DNA of 64,000 bases from Granulosicoccus sp. (GTDB lineage: Bacteria > Pseudomonadota > Gammaproteobacteria > Granulosicoccales > Granulosicoccaceae). This document shows, one piece after another, positions 44,812-53,813 of the stretch. The notes under the pieces are model-generated. The model was not told the DNA's origin. It was given only the letters and a program-made list of their open reading frames with translations, and searched no databases. The position numbers were made by a program, and so were the translations under genes. The stretch lies in assembly GCA_023300375.1 (NCBI GenBank), contig JALZWO010000057.1, forward strand, positions 1 to 64,000. The letters are read 5' to 3'. The stretch's first letter is position 1. Each line of letters begins with the position of its first letter.

Positions 44812-47310
44812 TCAGCCAGCAAGGCGCAATCCGGCTTGAAGACCGGCAATTTTAGAGCGACCCATTGTTGGCGTACTTCCCCAGCGACTGACAAAATCAA
44901 CTGCTCTAATAGGGGGTTCAAACAGTGCACCTTGAAATTGATGGACTCCCAATGTCTGCAACTTTGAGAGTTGCTCACGAGTTTCCACTGACCGCGCTAC
45001 GATTTCAACATTGAATGTTCTGCAGGTGTCAACAAGGTAAGGAAGTACGACACTATCGTACGTGCAAGCCTTGCCAATGGAGACACTATTTGGACGATGT
45101 AGTGGTACGTGACGAAGCAAGTCGGGCTCCATACAAATCCCGTTTAATGCGACACTAATTCCAATCGCTTGCACGCAAGCAATGGTGTCTTTGGTTACAC
45201 CGCTTAAACTGATTGGCTGGTCTAGCTCCAATTGCAGCTGCGTGGCAGGTACTCCTGTTTCTTGTAATTGCGTTTCCAGAAATTGTACAAAGTTGGGCGT
45301 ATTCAGAGTGTAGGCAGAAAGCTTGATGGATAGTTGGAAGTTATTATCTACGACGTTCACCGTGTTCCAGCGACGCAGAGTTTGTAACGCAGTTCTAATT
45401 GCGTGAAGATCGAGGTCGCGTAACACTGAGAAATTTTCTATGTGTCCCATGTATTCCTCTGGAACGATATAGACACCCTCTTTGTTGCTGACACGTATGT
45501 GTGCCTGTGCGCCTGCGAGTAGGTAAGTCATTGGTTGCTCCAAACGAACAATAGGCTCAAACCACATCTCTGTTCTGTTTTCCAACATGGCGCGTTCTAG
45601 TCCTCGGCTAACCATGGCTGTTTTAGAACGATCGAATTGCTGCTGTTTTTTCTGTTGGTACATGAGCGCATCAGCGTCTATCAATGCCTCTTTGAGAGTT
45701 TTACTTTTACTCGACGTGGCTAGGCCGAAACTACAGCTGATGCTGTGACGGCCTTCGCTGCTGTCCACTGGTTTGTCGAAGACAGAACGTAAATCCGAGG
45801 CTATGTTTTCAGCCTGTTTTGCAGAGACGTTTGGCATGATCACAACAAATTCATCGCCTCCCCAACGAGCCAGTGTATTGCCTTTTGAAACTTGATTTGC
45901 AAGACGTTGTGCGACAGAAACCAAGACTTCGTCACCTGCAGCGTGGCCGTATACATCATTCACATCCTTGAAGCCGTTCAGATCGAGAAAGAGTACAGAA
46001 TGTTCTTGTCCCAGCTCATCTGAGAGACGCTTGATGACTTTATTTGTGTGCTTTCGGTTCAGCAAGCCTGTAAGTTCATCGTGTATTGCCTGATGTCGTA
46101 GTTTTGCTTCAACTTCACAGCGCATTTTTTGATCGACTTCAAGATCACGTGCAAGTACGTTAATGCTGTAGGCCAATTCACTAATTTCGTCGTTGCTTTG
46201 GTCTACGATACGAAACGCTAGGTGTCCATTAGTTATCTGGCGCGCTGCCACTGCTGCTTTATTGAGGCGACTGACAATAGGCACAAGAAAAAACAAGTAG
46301 ATGAGAGCAACAAAACTAATTGAGGCGGCGGTTGCCAGCCAAAGCCAATTGCGCAATTTGACTGCAGGTGCAAATATTTCGGCAGTATCAACCTTGAGAA
46401 TCAAAGCCCATCCGAGGCCTTCAATCGTCTGAAACGCTAATAGGGACTCAACGCCGCGATAATCCAAAGCTGTAATGATCTGGCTAGTTGGAGAGTTCAG
46501 TGCTTGAATGACTGGTGAGCCCGTTTCTGCCTGCACAATTCGCTTAAACGCGGCATCTTGATCAAAACGCAGTGCAGTGATGAATTGTGCATTGCCATCG
46601 ATGGTGCGCTGCGCAATGTGAGCCTCGATGCTTTCACCTTCGGTTTCATGTGTGGAGATTATGTCGATCAGCGGATTGAGTCGAGTTTCCATAATCAGTG
46701 CGCCAACGACAGATCCATTAGCAGAGATAATGGGCGACACCATTCCGAGCAATTGTTGATCATCTGGATTGACGAAAGCATCTCCAAAGTAGGTTTGTAA
46801 TGTTCGCATTGAACGCTCAATCAGTCGCTCGTCGAGAGGGGGCCATGAAAAATTCATAGTTTCGCCGAGAACGTCGCCCCTGCGATCGACAATGCGCAGT
46901 TCTGTAACTGATGAGCCCACCATAATGGCTTCTCGTTGTAGAGAGAGTGCAAGCTCTTGGAGTGGCCACGGTGCATTAGGATCTATGATGGCAAAACCAT
47001 TCAGTCCACCGATAAGATCCGGCTTTTCATTAGTGACGGCATCTACTGTGGTGCTCGGAAAACGTACGTTGTGCAATTGCGTGGCGAACTCACGTATGTG
47101 TATACCTGAGGCGAGAGCGCGAGCATGATCAGCGTAAGCCTTTTTCGCTTGGTTTAATCGAGCGGCTTCAAGGCGTTGGGTGGTAGCAAGGGTTGCGCTT
47201 GAGCGTTCGGCAATTTGTCGATCTACCAGATGGGTTGCAAACATACCCACAGCGGCCAGCGGAAAAAGCACCGCCAGCAGGCATAACACAAGCTTGTTTC
47301 GAATTCCCAT
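44812..47310 (-). CDS. Diguanylate cyclase with sensor domain and degenerate EAL domain
   Basis: An 832-residue membrane protein. Order: membrane segment 6-28, periplasmic Cache-like sensor about 30-320, membrane segment about 325-347, HAMP 348-400, GGDEF about 410-560, EAL-like about 575-825. The GGDEF motif is intact (RWGGDEF near 479-485) without the RxxD inhibitory site, so it should make c-di-GMP without product inhibition. The EAL domain lacks its signatures: LELDQP replaces LEITE-type, and the DDFGTGYSS loop and the EAL motif are gone, so it is probably a non-hydrolytic sensor or scaffold. Convergent with the ABC locus. Confidence 0.9.
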   Translation of the reverse strand: MGIRNKLVLCLLAVLFPLAAVGMFATHLVDRQIAERSSATLATTQRLEAARLNQAKKAYADHARALASGIHIREFATQLHNVRFPSTTVDAVTNEKPDLIGGLNGFAIIDPNAPWPLQELALSLQREAIMVGSSVTELRIVDRRGDVLGETMNFSWPPLDERLIERSMRTLQTYFGDAFVNPDDQQLLGMVSPIISANGSVVGALIMETRLNPLIDIISTHETEGESIEAHIAQRTIDGNAQFITALRFDQDAAFKRIVQAETGSPVIQALNSPTSQIITALDYRGVESLLAFQTIEGLGWALILKVDTAEIFAPAVKLRNWLWLATAASISFVALIYLFFLVPIVSRLNKAAVAARQITNGHLAFRIVDQSNDEISELAYSINVLARDLEVDQKMRCEVEAKLRHQAIHDELTGLLNRKHTNKVIKRLSDELGQEHSVLFLDLNGFKDVNDVYGHAAGDEVLVSVAQRLANQVSKGNTLARWGGDEFVVIMPNVSAKQAENIASDLRSVFDKPVDSSEGRHSISCSFGLATSSKSKTLKEALIDADALMYQQKKQQQFDRSKTAMVSRGLERAMLENRTEMWFEPIVRLEQPMTYLLAGAQAHIRVSNKEGVYIVPEEYMGHIENFSVLRDLDLHAIRTALQTLRRWNTVNVVDNNFQLSIKLSAYTLNTPNFVQFLETQLQETGVPATQLQLELDQPISLSGVTKDTIACVQAIGISVALNGICMEPDLLRHVPLHRPNSVSIGKACTYDSVVLPYLVDTCRTFNVEIVARSVETREQLSKLQTLGVHQFQGALFEPPIRAVDFVSRWGSTPTMGRSKIAGLQAGLRLAG

Positions 47311-47497
47311 TGCACACAGCTACCGTCTAGTGAGCTTTGCCGGCCAACGATGAGCGATCGAGCATCGGGTTGCCGACGGATAAACACCAAGCATTAAGCA
47401 CAATACGTGCCGGAGTGTGATCTATTTCTCAAGTTCGTCTGTTTTTTACGGTTTACTGTTGAGTGCTGTCATCTTTGAATCTGGTCGCATTTGGCAA

Positions 47498-47526
47498 TTG
47501 ACTAGAAAAATACATAAATATATGTT
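47498..47526 (+). promoter_or_regulatory. Candidate sigma-70 promoter of metH
   Basis: TTGACT (47498-47503) and TATGTT (47521-47526) are 17 bases apart in an AT-rich stretch, 35 bases before the metH ATG. The remaining 187 bases of the gap back to the convergent-side gene start hold no clear riboswitch core; a cobalamin or SAM element was looked for and not seen. Confidence 0.4.
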
Positions 47527-47560
47527 TATATATTGTTTTGTAATAAGTCATTAAAAATCT

Positions 47561-50500
47561 ATGTCTGTCACTTCACAGAGTACCGAGCAGCAAATCAAAT
47601 CACTTTTGCAAGAGCGTATTCTTGTGTTGGACGGTGCGATGGGCACCATGATTCAGGGCGCTGGCCTGTCAGAAAGTGATTACAGAGGCGCGCAATTTTC
47701 CCAGTGGGCAACTGACCTGAAAGGCAATAACGACCTTTTATCGATCACTAAACCTGAGTTGATCACTGATATTCACGAGCAGTTTCTCGCCGCTGGTGCA
47801 GACATGATTGAGACCAATACATTTAACGCAAATAGCGTTTCAATGGCTGATTACTCAATGGAGTCGCAGGTTAGAGAGCTCAATGTAAGCAGCGCCCAGC
47901 TGGCCAGAGCGGCTGCGGACAGAGCCTCTGCACGAACACCGGAAAAGCCGCGATTTGTGGCAGGCGTAATAGGGCCGACTAACCGCACAGCATCTTTGTC
48001 ACCCAAGGTGGAAGATCCCGGGTTTAGGAATATCACGTTCTCTGATCTTGATGCTAGTTACTACGAGGCTTGCGACGCACTCATGGATGGTGGTGTTGAC
48101 ATCATTTTGATCGAAACGATTTTCGATACGCTGAACGCAAAAGCAGCTATTTTTGCGGTGAATCGTGTTTTTGACGATCGTGGAGTGCGATTACCTATAG
48201 CCATTTCTGGAACCATCACTGATGCGTCGGGCCGTACACTATCGGGTCAGACACTATCCGCATTCTGGAACTCAGTGCGTCATGCCAAACCGTTATTTAT
48301 TGGTCTTAACTGCGCATTAGGGCCTTCTCAGCTGCGAGAGCATGTGCAAGAGCTGTCAAATATTGCAGACACCTACGTCAGTGTTCACCCGAACGCAGGT
48401 TTACCCAATGCGTTCGGTGGTTATGATGAAACACCTGCGCAAATGGCTGAGGAAATGGCGTCCTGGATACGTCATGGTTACATCAATATGTTAGGCGGTT
48501 GCTGCGGCACAACACCTGCGCATATTGCAGCCTTTGCTGACGCAGCTTCGCAAGAAAGCCCAAGAGTGATACCGGTCATTGAGCCAGCTTGCAGGCTGTC
48601 TGGGCTTGAGTCGTTTGATATCAACGAGCAGTCATTGTTCGTCAATGTGGGTGAGCGTACCAACGTCACTGGGTCTGCCAAGTTTCTAAAACTGATAAAG
48701 GCTGAGCAATATGAGCAAGCACTCGTTGTGGCTCGCCAGCAAGTTGAGGACGGTGCACAGGTGATTGACATTAACATGGATGAAGGTTTGCTTGATTCGA
48801 AAACAGTCATGCAGAAGTTTCTTTACTTGATTGCTTCCGAGCCTGATATCTCTCGCGTGCCCATTATGATTGACTCATCGAAGTGGTCAGTCATAGAGGC
48901 AGGCTTGCATTGTTTGCAAGGAAAGTGCGTTATCAATTCAATCAGTTTGAAAGAGGGTGAGGCTGAATTTTTGCGCCAAGCTGGATTGGCGCAGCGTTAT
49001 GGTGCCGCTATCGTTGTGATGGCGTTTGATGAAGACGGTCAAGCCGACACAATAGATCGTAAGGTCTCCATTTGCCAACGTGCGCATGATCTTCTGCGTA
49101 GTAAGTTGGATTTTGATCCAAGAGATATCATATTCGATCCCAATATTTTTGCCATAGCAACGGGTATCGATGAGCACAATGAATATGGCATAGCGTTTAT
49201 CGAAGCCACTCGCCAGATCAAGGCGGCTATGCCTGAGGTGCAGATTAGTGGTGGTGTGTCTAATGTGTCGTTTTCCTTTCGTGGAAACAATACGGTGCGT
49301 GAAGCTATACATGCTGTGTTTCTTTATCACGCTATAAAAGCTGGGCTGAGCATGGGAATTGTTAATGCGGGGCAGTTAACCGTCATGGAGCAACTCCCAG
49401 ATGAATTAAGAGAGGCCGTTACTGATGCCATTTTTGCTCGAACTGATACGGCAACAGATGCACTTATAGAGATCGCTGATCGCTATCGTGATTCTGGAAA
49501 GGTAGCTGAGCGAAGCACTGACGAATGGCGGGAGCTGCCACTGGCCGAGCGGTTAAACCATGCGTTGGTGAAAGGTATTGATAGTCACATTGAGGAGGAT
49601 GTTGAGCGGATGAGACTATCGATGGAAAAGCCTCTGCACGTAATTGAAGGTCCGCTTATGGACGGCATGAATAAAGTAGGTGACTTGTTTGGTGCTGGCG
49701 AGATGTTCTTGCCGCAGGTGGTGAAGTCGGCGCGGGTTATGAAAAAAGCAGTAGCGCATCTATTGCCTTACATGGATACGGACGATGGCAGTGTGCGTAG
49801 TGCAGGGAAAGTGTTGATGGCCACTGTTAAAGGTGATGTTCACGATATCGGCAAGAATATTGTTGGTGTTGTTCTTCAGTGCAACGGCTATGAGGTGATT
49901 GATCTGGGAGTCATGGTGCCTGCCAGTAAAATATTGCAAGAGGCGAAAGATCAGAAGGTGGATCTGATTGGTCTTTCTGGTCTTATCACTCCGTCATTGG
50001 AGGAGATGACGCATGTTGCCAGTGAGTTGCAACGTGAGTCGTTTGATGTGCCTTTGTTGATTGGTGGGGCCACCACTTCGCGTATGCATACCGCAGTCAA
50101 GATCAGTGATTGTTATCAGCAACCGGTCGTGCACGTTGTTGATGCTTCTCGCTGTGTGCAGGTGGCGAGCAGTTTGTTGAGTGATGAGCGCCGAGGCGAA
50201 TTCGAAGCTGAACTCGACGATGACTATGAGCGCTATAGAAAACGATTTGCTGACAAGACCCGGCAGGTTGAGCTGCTGAGTTTGGAGGCTGCCCGTGAGA
50301 ATGGCTTGAATATCGATTGGCAAACGTCGGAAATTGTTCGCCCGGCAGCAATGGGCGTGACTGTTATTGACGACGTTACGCTGGAGCAACTGGTGCCGTT
50401 CATCGACTGGACGCCGTTTTTTCATGCTTGGGAGTTGCGGGGTAAGTACCCACGTATTCTCAAAGACCCAACAATCGGTGAACAGGCGGAATCGTTGTTC

Positions 50501-51250
50501 CGTGATGCGCAGCAGATGCTAAGTCAATTTGTTGAACAGGGGCAGATCGGTGCAAAAGGCGTGATTGGTCTGTTTGAGGCTAATTCGATCAACACGGATG
50601 ACATTATCGTACACACAGCCACAGACTCAGGCGCGCCCAGCGAGACAGTGCATTGTTTGCGACAACAGCGGGACTACCCCGACAAGCGCGCCAATTTGTG
50701 TCTAGCAGACTTTATAGCTCCCCAAGAGTTAGGCATCACTGACTACTTGGGGATGTTCGCGGTGACGGCCGGCTTGGGGTTGGACCCATTGGTTGAGGAA
50801 TTTGATCGGCAAAACGACATTTACAGCAGCATTATGGCCAAGGCGCTGGCTGATCGTCTAGCTGAAGCGTTCGCCGAGTACTTGCACTTGCAGGTCAGAT
50901 TGAAGTACTGGGGGTACGTCGATGAAGAGCAGTTAAATAGCGAAGAGTTGATAAAAGAACGATATGTTGGCATTCGGCCAGCTCCCGGATACCCTGCTAA
51001 TCCGGATCATCGACAGAAAGAGGTAATTTGGCGAGCGCTGAATCCCTTAAAGCATGCTGGCATGGAAGTCACAGAGAGTCTGGCAATGTTGCCTGCATCC
51101 TCGGTGAGCGGATTTTATTTTGCCAATGCGCAAAGTCGGTATTTTGGTCTTGGTAAGATCGCCAAAGATCAGGTGTCAGACTACGTTAAGCGTCGAGATG
51201 AGCCGATTGAGGCATCCGAACGCTGGCTTGCCAGCAGTCTGGCGTATTAA
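47561..51250 (+). CDS. metH: Cobalamin-dependent methionine synthase
   Basis: Transfers a methyl group from methyltetrahydrofolate to homocysteine through cobalamin. The 1229-residue protein has all four modules: homocysteine-binding domain with zinc ligands Cys251 and Cys314-315, pterin-binding domain ([11 protein letters not shown] start), cobalamin domain with the lower ligand His761 in GDVHDIGKN, and the S-adenosylmethionine activation domain with [12 protein letters not shown]. The length matches E. coli MetH (1227). It is transcribed alone. No metE is seen here, so methionine synthesis may need vitamin B12 unless a metE lies elsewhere. Confidence 0.97.
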   Translation: MSVTSQSTEQQIKSLLQERILVLDGAMGTMIQGAGLSESDYRGAQFSQWATDLKGNNDLLSITKPELITDIHEQFLAAGADMIETNTFNANSVSMADYSMESQVRELNVSSAQLARAAADRASARTPEKPRFVAGVIGPTNRTASLSPKVEDPGFRNITFSDLDASYYEACDALMDGGVDIILIETIFDTLNAKAAIFAVNRVFDDRGVRLPIAISGTITDASGRTLSGQTLSAFWNSVRHAKPLFIGLNCALGPSQLREHVQELSNIADTYVSVHPNAGLPNAFGGYDETPAQMAEEMASWIRHGYINMLGGCCGTTPAHIAAFADAASQESPRVIPVIEPACRLSGLESFDINEQSLFVNVGERTNVTGSAKFLKLIKAEQYEQALVVARQQVEDGAQVIDINMDEGLLDSKTVMQKFLYLIASEPDISRVPIMIDSSKWSVIEAGLHCLQGKCVINSISLKEGEAEFLRQAGLAQRYGAAIVVMAFDEDGQADTIDRKVSICQRAHDLLRSKLDFDPRDIIFDPNIFAIATGIDEHNEYGIAFIEATRQIKAAMPEVQISGGVSNVSFSFRGNNTVREAIHAVFLYHAIKAGLSMGIVNAGQLTVMEQLPDELREAVTDAIFARTDTATDALIEIADRYRDSGKVAERSTDEWRELPLAERLNHALVKGIDSHIEEDVERMRLSMEKPLHVIEGPLMDGMNKVGDLFGAGEMFLPQVVKSARVMKKAVAHLLPYMDTDDGSVRSAGKVLMATVKGDVHDIGKNIVGVVLQCNGYEVIDLGVMVPASKILQEAKDQKVDLIGLSGLITPSLEEMTHVASELQRESFDVPLLIGGATTSRMHTAVKISDCYQQPVVHVVDASRCVQVASSLLSDERRGEFEAELDDDYERYRKRFADKTRQVELLSLEAARENGLNIDWQTSEIVRPAAMGVTVIDDVTLEQLVPFIDWTPFFHAWELRGKYPRILKDPTIGEQAESLFRDAQQMLSQFVEQGQIGAKGVIGLFEANSINTDDIIVHTATDSGAPSETVHCLRQQRDYPDKRANLCLADFIAPQELGITDYLGMFAVTAGLGLDPLVEEFDRQNDIYSSIMAKALADRLAEAFAEYLHLQVRLKYWGYVDEEQLNSEELIKERYVGIRPAPGYPANPDHRQKEVIWRALNPLKHAGMEVTESLAMLPASSVSGFYFANAQSRYFGLGKIAKDQVSDYVKRRDEPIEASERWLASSLAY

Positions 51251-51319
51251 ATCTGGTTGGTTAAATGCCGACAGATCATCAACTTACTTGTTGAGCGGGT
51301 AATTTTTGCCATTCTAAGG

Positions 51320-51348
51320 TTGGCGCTTTGGAAAAAATTGCGTATCAT
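51320..51348 (+). promoter_or_regulatory. Candidate sigma-70 promoter of the rpsP operon
   Basis: TTGGCG (51320-51325) and TATCAT (51343-51348) are 17 bases apart, 72 bases before the rpsP start. Each hexamer matches four or more consensus bases, and the spacing is ideal. Transcription from metH may add to it. Confidence 0.4.
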
Positions 51349-51419
51349 TGGGAGTTACCTTCCGGCTGATCCCTCACAGGCATCAGCGCTGTATCACTAA
51401 TTTTTGGAATCTAGTCATC

Positions 51420-51680
51420 ATGGTTACAATTCGCCTGTCCCGCGGCGGTGCCAAAAAGCAACCGTTTTATCACGTCGTAGCGACTGACAGTCGTGCACGT
51501 CGCGACGGCCGTTACATCGAGCGACTCGGTTATTACAACCCAGTAGCGCGTGGTGACTCAACAGCTGTACAACTCGATCTCGAGCGTCTTGACTACTGGA
51601 TAAGCGTTGGTGGTCAGATGAGCGATCGCGTACGCAAAGTCGTCAAGGACTACAAAAAGAGCGCAGCAGCTGCAGCTTAA
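51420..51680 (+). CDS. rpsP: 30S ribosomal protein S16
   Basis: Small-subunit ribosomal protein that helps assembly of the 5' domain of 16S rRNA. From the ATG at 51420 it has 86 residues with the conserved [19 protein letters not shown] start (the frame is open further upstream without homology). It ends in an Ala-rich tail. It begins the rpsP-rimM-trmD-rplS operon. Confidence 0.97.
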   Translation: MVTIRLSRGGAKKQPFYHVVATDSRARRDGRYIERLGYYNPVARGDSTAVQLDLERLDYWISVGGQMSDRVRKVVKDYKKSAAAAA

Positions 51681-51717
51681 GGCTGTGTTCGCCACCAACC
51701 GGCCTCCTTTGAGTGCC

Positions 51718-51758
51718 CGATGGTTGCACATCGTTTTATCAGTGGCCGGCATTGTTTT
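51718..51758 (+). terminator. Possible attenuator between rpsP and rimM
   Basis: CGATG (51718-51722) and CATCG (51729-51733) form a small hairpin followed by TTTTATC. A wider pairing CCGGCC (51699-51704) with GGCCGG (51744-51749), followed by a T-run at 51754-51758, is an alternative. Either could lower rimM-trmD expression relative to rpsP, which E. coli also does in this operon. Confidence 0.35.
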
Positions 51759-51810
51759 TCGATATTGTTCTTCAGTAATGGTTCTCGGCAAGTAGCTCGC
51801 ACGCGTCAAT

Positions 51811-52371
51811 ATGGCTAGTAACGTCCCTAACGAAAAAGATCGTGTTCTGCTTGGACATATTACTGGCACCTCTGGACTGAAAGGTTGGGTAAAGGTTCAC
51901 TCGGACACTGACCCCAGAACCAATATATTTGGTTTCAAGTCTTGGTGGTTGGAGCAGGCAGGTGCATGGACGCAAGTCGACGTATTGCAGGGGCGTCCTC
52001 AAGGCAAGACAATTGTGGTTCATATCAAAGGATTTGATACGCCGGAATCTGCGGGTCCGCTTACTGGAGCCAAGATTGCTGTTAGCAGGCTGGATCTTCC
52101 AAAGCCGTCTGCGGGTGAGTACTACTGGAGAGACCTGATAGGAATGCAGGTGGTGACCGTCGATGGCGTCAAGTTAGGCCCAATCGACCGATTGTTCGAA
52201 ACTGGGGCCAATGATGTGGCTGTGGTTAAAGATTGTCGTGATCAGCCTGAAGAAGAGGCTGGTGCGAACAAGCATAAAGAAGTTCTGGTGCCATGGCTGG
52301 TGCCAGATGTCATCACGGAAGTGAATATAGGTGAGCGTCTAATTACAGTGGACTGGGATCCCGATTTCTAG
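51811..52371 (+). CDS. rimM: Ribosome maturation factor RimM
   Basis: Binds S19 and helps late maturation of the 30S head. The 186-residue protein has the N-terminal barrel (LLGHITGTSGLKGWVKVHS is the family start) and a C-terminal PRC-barrel domain with EYYWRDLIGMQV at its beginning and LVPWLVPDVI near the end. It overlaps trmD by one base. Length and place in the rpsP operon support the call. Confidence 0.95.
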   Translation: MASNVPNEKDRVLLGHITGTSGLKGWVKVHSDTDPRTNIFGFKSWWLEQAGAWTQVDVLQGRPQGKTIVVHIKGFDTPESAGPLTGAKIAVSRLDLPKPSAGEYYWRDLIGMQVVTVDGVKLGPIDRLFETGANDVAVVKDCRDQPEEEAGANKHKEVLVPWLVPDVITEVNIGERLITVDWDPDF

Positions 52372-53120
52372 TGCTGCAAATTGGCGTTGTTACATTGTTT
52401 CCGCAGTTGATCGACGACGCGCTTAACTATGGTGTTATCGGTAGGGCGCGTAAGGACGGATTGCTAGGGCTTGAATTGGTGAACCCTCGGGATTTCACCA
52501 CCGACAAGCATCGAAGCGTAGATGACAGGCCATTTGGAGGCGGTCCGGGCATGGTTATGATGCCTGAACCTCTGAACAAGGCTATCTCTGCTGCCAAGAT
52601 GCGTGTTAAGGCTAGTGAGCAAGACAAGCCGGTTCAGGTGGTATACCTGTCTCCACAGGGCAGAGTGTTTGACCAAGCAGTTGCGCGCGAGTGGCAGCAA
52701 GCGGGCTCGATTGTGCTGGTGAGCGGTAGATATGAAGGTGTTGACGAGCGCGTTATCAGGCACGCAGTCGATGAAGAAGTATCGCTGGGTGATTTTGTGC
52801 TCAGTGGTGGTGAAATACCTGCGCTTGCAGTGATCGATGCGGTTGCGCGGTTGGAGCCGGGAGTATTGGGCGATCCAATGTCGTCAGAGGAGGATTCCTT
52901 TGGTGCATCAGGGTTGTTAGATTGTCCGCATTACACTCGACCAAAAATCTATAACGGATTGGAGGTGCCCGAGGTATTGATGTCGGGTGATCACAAAGCT
53001 ATCGCGCGCTGGAGAAGGCAGCAGGCGTTGGCAAAGACATGGCGTGCTCGCCCCGATTTATTGGAACGGGCAACGCTGAACGAAGACGACAGAATTTTCT
53101 TAAACAGTCTGAAGAAGTAG
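52371..53120 (+). CDS. trmD: tRNA (guanine-37-N1)-methyltransferase
   Basis: SPOUT methyltransferase that makes m1G37 in tRNAs and so prevents frameshifts. The 249-residue protein has the trefoil-knot motifs GGGPGMVMMPEP, VSGRYEGVDERV and LGDFVLSGGE. It starts at GTG sharing one base with the rimM stop. The C-terminal part is the helical domain that binds the anticodon stem. Confidence 0.96.
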   Translation: MLQIGVVTLFPQLIDDALNYGVIGRARKDGLLGLELVNPRDFTTDKHRSVDDRPFGGGPGMVMMPEPLNKAISAAKMRVKASEQDKPVQVVYLSPQGRVFDQAVAREWQQAGSIVLVSGRYEGVDERVIRHAVDEEVSLGDFVLSGGEIPALAVIDAVARLEPGVLGDPMSSEEDSFGASGLLDCPHYTRPKIYNGLEVPEVLMSGDHKAIARWRRQQALAKTWRARPDLLERATLNEDDRIFLNSLKK

Positions 53121-53177
53121 CGGCCTGATACAGGCGGCTGACATAATCTGCAGGCCTTAGCAATATAGAGTAATGCA

Positions 53178-53522
53178 ATGAGCAATATCATCGACGAGAT
53201 CAACGCCGAGCAAATGGGCAAAGAAATGCCTGTTTTCGGTGCTGGTGACACGTTAGTAGTCCAAGTACGAGTACGAGAAGGTGACCGTGAGCGATTGCAG
53301 GCATTTGAAGGCGTTTGCATTGCCAAGCGTAACCGTGGCCTGCACTCAGCATTCACTGTTCGCAAGGTGTCGCATGGCGAGGGAGTTGAAAGAGTATTCC
53401 AGACACATAGCCCACTAGTGGCCAGTGTTGAAGTCAAGCGCCGTGGTGATGTGCGTCGCGCCAAGCTGTACTACCTACGTGGACTCACTGGTCGTGCTGC
53501 TCGTATCAAGGAAAAGTTGTAA
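53178..53522 (+). CDS. rplS: 50S ribosomal protein L19
   Basis: Large-subunit protein at the 30S interface. The 114-residue sequence has the typical [23 protein letters not shown] core, [14 protein letters not shown] and a KLYYLRGL end. It closes the operon; a perfect terminator hairpin follows 19 bases later. Confidence 0.97.
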   Translation: MSNIIDEINAEQMGKEMPVFGAGDTLVVQVRVREGDRERLQAFEGVCIAKRNRGLHSAFTVRKVSHGEGVERVFQTHSPLVASVEVKRRGDVRRAKLYYLRGLTGRAARIKEKL

Positions 53523-53541
53523 TACACAACGTATCTCTTGT

Positions 53542-53570
53542 GAGGCCGCCATCAGCTTGGGCGGCCTCTT
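53542..53570 (+). terminator. Terminator hairpin of the rpsP operon
   Basis: GAGGCCGCC (53542-53550) pairs perfectly with GGCGGCCTC (53560-53568) around a nine-base loop, followed by TTGAATTT. Its last base is the first base of the sigma-32-like -35 box of htpG. Confidence 0.75.
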
Positions 53571-53595
53571 GAATTTGTCGCGACGACCCCGACAT
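53568..53595 (+). promoter_or_regulatory. Heat-shock (sigma-32-like) promoter of htpG
   Basis: CTTGAA (53568-53573), 13 bases, then CCCCGACAT (53587-53595) closely match the E. coli sigma-32 pattern CTTGAA-N13-CCCCAT, including the CT just before. It lies about 220 bases upstream of htpG, a gene of the sigma-32 regulon in E. coli. The rest of the 290-base gap up to the ATG shows no other clear element. Confidence 0.6.
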
Positions 53596-53813
53596 TTCTC
53601 CCAGCCGAGGTGATTCATTCTACTTGGCAGACACTGTGCTGCCCATGCAGGTGACATTCGGATTTTTCTCCTACGTGCTGCAACGTGCCTCTGTACATTG
53701 ATCCGAATACCGATCAATGCATCTCGTCGATTTTAACGACCCACTCGATCAACAACGTCTGGCCTTCTTGCGTACAGGATGGCCTCGAACTCTCTAGATT
53801 AGGAGAAACCCGC

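Noticed and set aside
47311-47560. Cobalamin or SAM-type riboswitch upstream of metH
   Set aside because: The conserved cores of these elements are not visible; only an AT-rich promoter-like stretch was found.
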